Assembly (NCBI GenBank): GCA_041595255.1
Contig: JBFHKR010000008.1
Coordinates: 1 to 39,390, forward strand
Length of the DNA stretch: 39,390 bases
From: PGYR01 sp041595255
GTDB lineage: Bacteria > Bacteroidota > Ignavibacteria > Kapaibacteriales > UBA2268
Direction: 5' to 3'
Both the position numbers and the translations under genes were made by a program. Positions 33,547-39,390 of this stretch are shown here, piece by piece. The number at the start of each line of letters is the position of its first letter. The first letter of the stretch is position 1. Below the pieces are notes generated by a model, which was not told the DNA's origin, did no database searches, and saw only the letters and a program-made list of their open reading frames with translations.

Positions 33547-36500
33547 TTATTCAATTTCTATATCTAAACAAAGACCTTGTAATTCCCTTACTAATACGTT
33601 GAAAGATTCAGGTATATTAGGGTTAGGCAGATTATCGCCTTTTACAATCGCTTCGTACATTTTTGCTCTACCTTGTACATCATCTGACTTGATAGTTAGC
33701 ATTTCTTGTAGTGTATGAGCAGCTCCATAAGCTTCTAAAGCCCAAACTTCCATCTCTCCTAATCTCTGACCACCAAATTGTGCTTTACCACCAAGAGGTT
33801 GTTGAGTAATAAGTGAGTAAGGACCGATAGAACGAGCGTGAAGCTTATCTTCAACTAAGTGAGATAGTTTAAGCATATAAATATACCCAACCGTAACTTC
33901 TTGGTCAAACGCTTCTCCAGTTCTACCATCTATAAGCTTAGTTTTACCATTGCGCGGTAAACCAGCTTCCTCTAAGAAGTCACCAACTTCTTCCCAAGTT
34001 CCACCATCGAAAATCGGAGTAGCAAAGTGTACGCCCAATTTATCTCCAGCCCAACCTAGTGCAGTCTCATATAATTGTCCCAAGTTCATACGCGATGGTA
34101 CCCCAAGTGGGTTTAACACGATATCAACAGGAGTTCCATCTGGTAAAAATGGCATGTCCTCAAGTTTAACTACTTTAGACACAATACCTTTATTACCGTG
34201 ACGACCTGCCATCTTATCACCAACTTGTAGTTTACGTTTTTTCGCAACGTAAACTTTGGCCATCTGTAAAATACCTGGTTGCAACTCATCACCAGCTGCA
34301 AGTTTGTTTTTCTCAGTTTTGAAGTCAGTTTTGACGTCATTTCTGTATTTCAAGTAGTTAACGTACAAATCTTTCAGTAAAGAAGAAGTCTTTTCGTCTT
34401 CTACTATACCAGCATCTACATCTAGTAATTCTGGTTTCAACAACCCTTCTTCGAATTTATCAAGCAAATCAGAAGTAGTTACATTTGATCCACCACGATA
34501 GACGTTTACGTTATTATTAAGCTTCATACCTAAGATTTTTTTACCTTCTAGTATTGTACCTAATCTGCTGATGAACTCTTCGTCCACTTGCTTTATAACT
34601 TTACGTTCTCTTCTCGCGATTGCTTCTTTACGTTTTCTTTCTCTTGTTCTAATCTCTTTGTCAGTAGTCAATACTCTTCTTGAGAATAGTTTTGTGTTTA
34701 TCACAACACCTTTTAGACCAGGGCTACCTTTCAAAGAAACATCTTTTACATCTCCGGCTTTATCACCAAAGATTGCTCTTAATAGTTTTTCTTCTGGAGT
34801 TGGGTCAGTTTCACCTTTTGGAGTTATCTTACCAATTAGGATATCACCTTCACCTACTTTAGCACCTGTTCTTATAATACCATGCTCATCAAGGTCTTTT
34901 GTTGACTCTTCACTTACGTTTGGTATCTCACGAGTAAATTCTTCTTCTCCACGTTTAGTATCCCTAACTTGAAGTGTAAACTCCTCTATATGAATAGAAG
35001 TAAATACATCTTCAGCTACAAATCTTTCTGATACTATAATCGCATCCTCAAAATTGTAACCTCTCCAAGGCATGAATGCTACTAACACGTTTTGACCCAA
35101 TCCAAGTTCAGCTTGCTCAGTAGAAGCACCATCACATAATGGTTGTCCTTTTACAACTCTTTGCCCAGCTAATACAAGCGGTTTTTGGTTGATACAAGTA
35201 TCTTGGTTAGTTCTAAAGAATTTTAATAATTTGTAAGTTTTAACTTCTTCGAACTCGAAGCCAGTTAATTTATCATCTTCAGTTCTCTTATCTTCGTATC
35301 TTACACGAATTTCTTTTGCACTGACATACTCAACAATACCGTCTGATTCTGCTAATATCATAGTTTTAGAATCTTTAGCTGCTTTTGCTTCCATACCTGT
35401 ACCTACGATAGGTGCTTTAGGTTGTAACAAAGGAACTGCTTGACGTTGCATATTCGCACCCATCAGGGCACGGTTGGCATCATCATGCTCTAAGAATGGA
35501 ATCATAGAAGACGCAAGAGATGTAATCTGATCAGTTGATACGTCTATGTAATCTACTTCTTCAGCAGATACAAGAACGAAATCACCAGATTGACGAGCTT
35601 TTACTCTATCACCAATTAATTTTCCATTTTCATCTGTTAGTGTAGAACATGTACAGATAACTTTACCATCTTCTTTCTCAGCTGTCAAGTACTCGATATC
35701 TTCAGTTACTATACCGTTAACTACCTTACGGTAAGGCGTCTGAATAAATCCTAATGAATTAATCTCTGCATGAATCGCAAGAGAAGATATTAGACCAATG
35801 TTCGGTCCCTCAGGAGTCTCGATAGGGCACAATCTACCATAATGAGTATAGTGAACGTCACGCACCTCAAAACCTGCTCTTTCTCTTGTTAGACCACCTG
35901 GACCTAATGCAGAAGTTCTTCTCTTATGAGTTATCTCTGCAAGTGGGTTCGTTTGATCCATAAATTGAGAAAGTTGGTTAGTACCAAAGAATTGATTAAC
36001 AACTGAACTTATAGTTCTAGCATTAACCAACTCAGAAGGTGTTAGATTTTCACCATCGTGTATACTTAATCTTTCTTTGATAGTACGAGCCATACGAGCA
36101 AGACCAACATTGAATTGTGATCCAAGTTGCTCTCCCACAGTTCTAACACGACGATTACCTAAGTGGTCAATATCGTCTCCAGTATGCTTAGATGTATGAA
36201 GCTCAATAAGTTGTTTTATAATTTCAACGATATCAGTATTAGTTAGAGTAGTGATACTCTCATCGATATCTAGACCTAGGCGGTCATTCAATCTATATCT
36301 ACCTACAATTCCTAAATCATATCTTTTTTCGCTGAAAAATAATCTTTCTAATAATAGTTCTGCTGTTTCTACATCAGGCGGCTCACTAGATCTTAGAGTT
36401 CTATATATTGACTCCAAAGCATCGTCTCTATTACGAGAAGTATCTTTGGTAATAGTACGTGCGATAAGTGGCTCATCAGTAGGGTCTATAAAACCATAAA

Positions 36501-37410
36501 GTTTTATGTCTTCAGCATCTGATTCTTTTAATTTTTTGAATAGTTCTTCATCAAGTACCATATCACGTGTAGCTATGATCTCACCAGTAGCCATATCGAT
36601 TACATCTGATGCAATCTTACGTCCAATATGGTCATCACCAACTTCTTCTAGCTTATAATCGTTAGCTAATCCGAATAGTGATAAGATATCTTCGTCCGAA
36701 GAATACCCTATAGCACGAAGTAATGTAGTAACAGGAAACTTTTTCTTTCTATCGATATACGCATACATAATTTCGTGTATATCAGTAGTAAACTCGACCC
36801 AAGACCCTCTGAAAGGTATGATACGAGCAGAATATATACGTGTTCCGTTAGGGTGGACAGCGTCATCAAAGAATACACCAGGTGAACGGTGAATCTGAGA
36901 TACGATTACTCTTTCTGCACCATTTATAATAAAGGTACCTTTAGGAGTCATAGAAGGAATGTTACCAAGATATACCTCTTGTTCAACAGCTTCAATATAA
37001 TCTTCAGATTCTTTATCAGCCTTACTAGATAATCTAAGTTTAGCTTTTAATGGTTTCGAATAAGTTAATTCTCTTTCTCTACATTCTTCTTCAGAATATT
37101 TAGGTTTTTCAATTGTATATTCGATGAATTCCAATTGGAATATTTCTGAATTATCTAGGATAGGAAAATTTTGATGGAAAGACTGTTGAAGTCCTTTCAT
37201 CTCTCTTTTATGAGGAGGAACATTTTCTTGTAGGAAGTCATCGTATGCTTCTACTTGTATGTTCAACAAATCCGGATAATTAGATTTAGAAATATTAGAT
37301 TTTGCAAAGGTAACTCTATCTCTTAGTCTATGGATACCACGTGAAGTAGATAACTTCGGGTATTTTTGAACTAATGTAGAATTAATAGTTTCCTTAGTAA
37401 TGGCACTCAT
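33547..37410 (-). CDS. rpoB: RNA polymerase beta subunit
   Basis: The 1287-residue subunit shows the standard blocks: SQIHRSPGVFFDDAVHPNGT, the rifampicin pocket FFGTNQLSQFMDQTNPLAEI and HKRRTSALGPGGLTRERAGF, CPIETPEGPNIGLISSLA, and near the end MAGRHGNKGIVSKVV and GGKAQFGGQRLGEMEVWALE. The rifampicin residues that usually mutate (D and H and S of the pocket) are in the sensitive form. GGAG stands 10 bases before the ATG. A 201-base spacer with two hairpins separates it from rplL. Confidence 0.98.
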   Translation of the reverse strand: MSAITKETINSTLVQKYPKLSTSRGIHRLRDRVTFAKSNISKSNYPDLLNIQVEAYDDFLQENVPPHKREMKGLQQSFHQNFPILDNSEIFQLEFIEYTIEKPKYSEEECRERELTYSKPLKAKLRLSSKADKESEDYIEAVEQEVYLGNIPSMTPKGTFIINGAERVIVSQIHRSPGVFFDDAVHPNGTRIYSARIIPFRGSWVEFTTDIHEIMYAYIDRKKKFPVTTLLRAIGYSSDEDILSLFGLANDYKLEEVGDDHIGRKIASDVIDMATGEIIATRDMVLDEELFKKLKESDAEDIKLYGFIDPTDEPLIARTITKDTSRNRDDALESIYRTLRSSEPPDVETAELLLERLFFSEKRYDLGIVGRYRLNDRLGLDIDESITTLTNTDIVEIIKQLIELHTSKHTGDDIDHLGNRRVRTVGEQLGSQFNVGLARMARTIKERLSIHDGENLTPSELVNARTISSVVNQFFGTNQLSQFMDQTNPLAEITHKRRTSALGPGGLTRERAGFEVRDVHYTHYGRLCPIETPEGPNIGLISSLAIHAEINSLGFIQTPYRKVVNGIVTEDIEYLTAEKEDGKVICTCSTLTDENGKLIGDRVKARQSGDFVLVSAEEVDYIDVSTDQITSLASSMIPFLEHDDANRALMGANMQRQAVPLLQPKAPIVGTGMEAKAAKDSKTMILAESDGIVEYVSAKEIRVRYEDKRTEDDKLTGFEFEEVKTYKLLKFFRTNQDTCINQKPLVLAGQRVVKGQPLCDGASTEQAELGLGQNVLVAFMPWRGYNFEDAIIVSERFVAEDVFTSIHIEEFTLQVRDTKRGEEEFTREIPNVSEESTKDLDEHGIIRTGAKVGEGDILIGKITPKGETDPTPEEKLLRAIFGDKAGDVKDVSLKGSPGLKGVVINTKLFSRRVLTTDKEIRTRERKRKEAIARRERKVIKQVDEEFISRLGTILEGKKILGMKLNNNVNVYRGGSNVTTSDLLDKFEEGLLKPELLDVDAGIVEDEKTSSLLKDLYVNYLKYRNDVKTDFKTEKNKLAAGDELQPGILQMAKVYVAKKRKLQVGDKMAGRHGNKGIVSKVVKLEDMPFLPDGTPVDIVLNPLGVPSRMNLGQLYETALGWAGDKLGVHFATPIFDGGTWEEVGDFLEEAGLPRNGKTKLIDGRTGEAFDQEVTVGYIYMLKLSHLVEDKLHARSIGPYSLITQQPLGGKAQFGGQRLGEMEVWALEAYGAAHTLQEMLTIKSDDVQGRAKMYEAIVKGDNLPNPNIPESFNVLVRELQGLCLDIEIE

Positions 37411-37456
37411 ATTTGAAGTACTCCGATTTCTTCGTGTTCTTTATACAGGAAAAGGA

Positions 37457-37498
37457 TTTTTTGACAAAGCACCTAACTTAAGGTATTTGGTCAAAAAA
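37457..37498 (-). promoter_or_regulatory. Imperfect inverted repeat in the rpoB leader
   Basis: TTTTTTGAC and GTCAAAAAA (37498-37490 and 37465-37457) form a 9-bp stem, extended inward by AAATACC / GGTGCTTT with two mismatches and an 8-base loop. It lies 47-88 bases before the rpoB ATG. The 3' arm overlaps TTGTCA, which with TATAAA (37445-37440, 16 bases on) resembles a sigma-70 promoter; that match is weak evidence. Confidence 0.4.
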
Positions 37499-37563
37499 CC
37501 CTGGATCTATATCAGAATATGTTTTTTATTAGATAAATTTATCAATACTTTTTGTAAAAATAT

Positions 37564-37599
37564 ATCGACTAAGCGATATTATGTTATCGCCTAGCCGAT
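37564..37599 (-). promoter_or_regulatory. Strong hairpin in the rplL-rpoB spacer
   Basis: The arms 37599-37585 (ATCGGCTAGGCGATA) and 37578-37564 (TATCGCTTAGTCGAT) form a 15-bp stem with two G-T pairs and a 6-base loop. It begins 13 bases after the rplL stop and is followed by a short T-run (ATATTTTTAC). In E. coli this spacer holds an attenuator and an RNase III site that reduce rpoBC relative to the ribosomal genes; this hairpin fits either job. Confidence 0.7.
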
Positions 37600-37611
37600 T
37601 AATTCAAAGAA

Positions 37612-37989
37612 TTATTTTAACGTAACTTTAGCACCAGCTTCTTCAAGCTTAGCTTTTAGTTCGTCAGCTTCCGCTTTGTTAGCACCGTCTTTTACGATAC
37701 ATGGAGCAGATTCAACTTTTTCTTTAGCTTCTTTCAAGCCAAGACCAGTGATTTCTCTAACTGCTTTGATAACGTTAAGCTTACTAGCTCCAACGTCAGT
37801 CAATTCTACATCAAAGCTATCTTTAGCTTCTTCAGCACCAGCAGCATCTCCACCACCAGCAGCAGCCATCATCACAGGTGCAGCAGCGCTAACACCAAAT
37901 TTTTCTTCTAAAGCTTCTTTCAAAGCTGCAGCTTCAACTAATGTTAAAGCACCAATTTGTTCAACTAGCTTTTCAACTATTTCAGACAT
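37612..37989 (-). CDS. rplL: Ribosomal protein L7/L12
   Basis: The 125-residue stalk protein has an N-terminal dimer domain (MSEIVEKLVEQIGALTLVEA), an Ala/Gly-rich hinge (about 35-55, AAAPVMMAAAGGGDAAGAEE) and the C-terminal factor-binding domain LNVIKAVREITGLGLKEAKE. The stalk recruits EF-Tu and EF-G. AGGAG precedes the ATG. It follows rplJ by 43 bases and is followed by a strong hairpin. Confidence 0.97.
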   Translation of the reverse strand: MSEIVEKLVEQIGALTLVEAAALKEALEEKFGVSAAAPVMMAAAGGGDAAGAEEAKDSFDVELTDVGASKLNVIKAVREITGLGLKEAKEKVESAPCIVKDGANKAEADELKAKLEEAGAKVTLK

Positions 37990-38032
37990 ATAAAACTCCT
38001 AATAAAAAAATATTGTTTACTATTTAATAAAA

Positions 38033-38563
38033 TTAAGCGACTTCGCTTTTTGATTTAACACCTTCGTGTATCACGTAGGCTAGATCACGCATTACTGCGC
38101 TAATTGCACCGTGAATACCAGAAGCTGGAGCGTTGATAGAACCAACGATTGCAGCCATGATATCTTCCTTCGTTGGCAACGAAGCCAATGTCTTAAGCTG
38201 AGTACTATCAAAGTACTTACCATCTATGATAGCTGCTTTTAACTTTGGTCTTTCCTTGTCATCGAAAGCTTTTTTGATGATTTTAGCAGGTGTAACTGGA
38301 TCTTCATAACCGAATACCATACCAGAATAACCTTTGAAATCCGTCTCTGGGAAAGCAAATTTTTCATTGCCTTCTATAGCGCGACGAAATGCTGTATTCT
38401 TAGCTACTTTGTAGTCAAATCCGCCCTTGCGCAATTCCGTACGGAATTTATTCGCTTCAGCAACAGACATTGCTTCAAAGTCAATCAGATAAGCAGCACT
38501 AGCTTTCTCAAGATATCCTTTTATCTCTTCGACTATTTGTTTTTTCTTCTCTAATGTAATCAT
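38033..38563 (-). CDS. rplJ: Ribosomal protein L10
   Basis: The 176-residue stalk base protein has KKQIVEEIKGYLEKASAAYL, RTELRKGGFDYKVAKNTAFR and a C-terminal helix that binds L7/L12 dimers. In many bacteria the L10-L7/L12 complex represses its own mRNA by binding the leader; the 91-base leader here holds two hairpins. Confidence 0.95.
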   Translation of the reverse strand: MITLEKKKQIVEEIKGYLEKASAAYLIDFEAMSVAEANKFRTELRKGGFDYKVAKNTAFRRAIEGNEKFAFPETDFKGYSGMVFGYEDPVTPAKIIKKAFDDKERPKLKAAIIDGKYFDSTQLKTLASLPTKEDIMAAIVGSINAPASGIHGAISAVMRDLAYVIHEGVKSKSEVA

Positions 38564-38582
38564 TGTTTAGTTACCTTTTGTT

Positions 38583-38616
38583 ATCCAATTATGGATTAAA
38601 TGTAGAAGCATTTAAT
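38583..38616 (-). promoter_or_regulatory. Tandem hairpins in the rplJ leader
   Basis: In the 91-base spacer before rplJ, ATTAAATG / CATTTAAT (38616-38609 and 38602-38595) form an 8-bp stem with a 6-base loop, and ATCCA / TGGAT (38596-38592 and 38587-38583) form a 5-bp stem next to it. The place fits an autogenous L10 leader, but the stems are AT-rich and I could not match the known L10-binding kink-turn. Confidence 0.4.
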
Positions 38617-38654
38617 TAGAGTGCGTAAATTTTTTTTGTTTATTTCTTATGTTA

Positions 38655-39353
38655 TTAGCTTACTTTGAAACTACTTTCGTCTATATTTAAGCTAGGCCCC
38701 ATAGTCGAACTAACGTAAACGTTTCTCACGAATTTACCTTTAGCTGATGATGGACGGCTTTTTAATATTGTTTCATAGAATAAGCTTACATTATCTTTCA
38801 AAGCTTCAGCAGAGAAAGTACATTTGCCAACTGCACCAGCTATATTACCTGATTTGTCAACACGGTACTCTATCTTACCTGCTTTTAGTTCTTCGACTGC
38901 CTTTGCAACGTCAAAAGTTACTGTTCCTACTTTCGGATTAGGCATTAGTCCACGAGGTCCTAATACACGACCAAGTTTACCTACTTCACCCATTACGTCA
39001 GGAGTAGCAACTATAACATCTACGTCAGCCCAACCAGATTTGATTTTTTCAACGTATTCGTCTAGTCCAGCGTAATCTGCTCCAGCATCCAATGCTTCTT
39101 TATCTTTAGGAGTTTTAGCAAATACTAATACTCTTACAGATTTACCAGTACCATGAGGTAATGATACAGTACCACGGATATTTTGGTCAGATTTACGAGG
39201 ATCAACCCCTAAGTTCATAGAGATTTCGAAAGACTCGTCAAATTTTGCAGATGGGTTCGATTTGATAAATTCAATGGCTTCATCTACGGAATACTTTTTA
39301 TTCTTGTCTATTTTAGTCGCAATTGCTGCGTACTTTTTACCACGTTTGTTCAT
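38655..39353 (-). CDS. rplA: Ribosomal protein L1
   Basis: The 232-residue protein of the L1 stalk, which guides the E-site tRNA out, has DESFEISMNLGVDPRKSDQN, VRGTVSLPHGTGKSVRVLVF-type core, GRVLGPRGLMPNPKVGTVTF and NVYVSSTMGPSLNIDESSF at the end. rplK is expected beyond the window edge; the remaining 37 bases upstream hold no gene. Confidence 0.97.
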   Translation of the reverse strand: MNKRGKKYAAIATKIDKNKKYSVDEAIEFIKSNPSAKFDESFEISMNLGVDPRKSDQNIRGTVSLPHGTGKSVRVLVFAKTPKDKEALDAGADYAGLDEYVEKIKSGWADVDVIVATPDVMGEVGKLGRVLGPRGLMPNPKVGTVTFDVAKAVEELKAGKIEYRVDKSGNIAGAVGKCTFSAEALKDNVSLFYETILKSRPSSAKGKFVRNVYVSSTMGPSLNIDESSFKVS

Positions 39354-39390
39354 TTTTGTTTTCCAATTATTTTAATAGGTAAAATTAACC

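Noticed and set aside
34571..34972. Open frame of 133 codons on the plus strand inside rpoB
   Set aside because: It is antisense to a fully conserved part of rpoB, shows Ser/Leu-rich composition typical of shadow frames, and has no recognisable domain.
37400..37594. Plus-strand 64-codon frame in the rplL-rpoB spacer
   Set aside because: It lies opposite the rpoB start and the hairpins, is divergent in composition from real genes, and has no Shine-Dalgarno site.
1..39390. tRNA genes, CRISPR arrays, insertion sequences, phage or defence genes
   Set aside because: No clover-leaf, repeat-spacer array, transposase or terminal inverted repeats were seen on either strand by eye.

Overview
The window is an AT-rich bacterial chromosome segment dominated by the translation and transcription core. 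Reading along the minus strand (right to left) it holds rplA-rplJ-rplL-rpoB-rpoC, then a second block of EF-G, rpsL, rpsG, a second EF-G, tuf, and an almost complete S10-spc-alpha series from rpsJ to rplQ. The far left holds a cell-envelope glycosyltransferase cluster. No tRNA, rRNA, CRISPR array, insertion sequence or phage gene was seen, and no stretch over 300 bases lacks a gene.

Organism: the sequence points to the Bacteroidota / wider FCB group. The reasons are two promoter-like sites of the Bacteroidota type (TTTG, 19-20 bases, TAnnTTTG) before the two translation-factor operons, a cysteine-free L36, a zinc-free S14, an L2 with HPMGGGEG, and an L17 with a long acidic tail. Against a core Bacteroidia member are clear Shine-Dalgarno sequences before many genes and an EF-G pair that resembles the mitochondrial/spirochaete type (spdEFG1 + spdEFG2). 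A deep lineage of the Ignavibacteria/Kapabacteria sort would fit, but this is a guess from memory of family sequences, not a search.

Layout: 1-5876 (minus): a run that starts at 5876 with two GT9 heptosyltransferase-like genes flanking a GT4 and a GT2-like gene, then an NA37 nucleoid-associated protein and a lipoprotein cut by the window edge. 5971-6649 (plus): a possible 31-residue membrane peptide and a PAP2 phosphatase. 6642-7334 (minus): a LolD-like ABC ATPase whose start codon directly follows the terminator of the ribosomal operon. 7394-25181 (minus): rpsL-rpsG-EF-G-tuf-S10-spc-alpha, without the usual rpsD between rpsK and rpoA and without adk/map between secY and infA. 25283-27376 (minus): a second EF-G. 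27595-29197 (plus): a LamG-domain lipoprotein and a small membrane protein, inserted between the str and rpoBC operons. 29267-39353 (minus): rpoC, rpoB, rplL, rplJ, rplA, with hairpins in both long spacers.

How it works together: nearly all of the window encodes ribosome subunits, RNA polymerase core subunits and elongation factors, meant to be expressed together at high level. The hairpins at rplA-rplJ, rplL-rpoB and the rpoC start are places where subunit ratios could be tuned. The two EF-G genes probably divide translocation and ribosome recycling between them. The envelope genes at the left and the lipoprotein pair at 27.6-29.2 kb are lineage-specific accessory genes. No clearly new multi-gene system was found.
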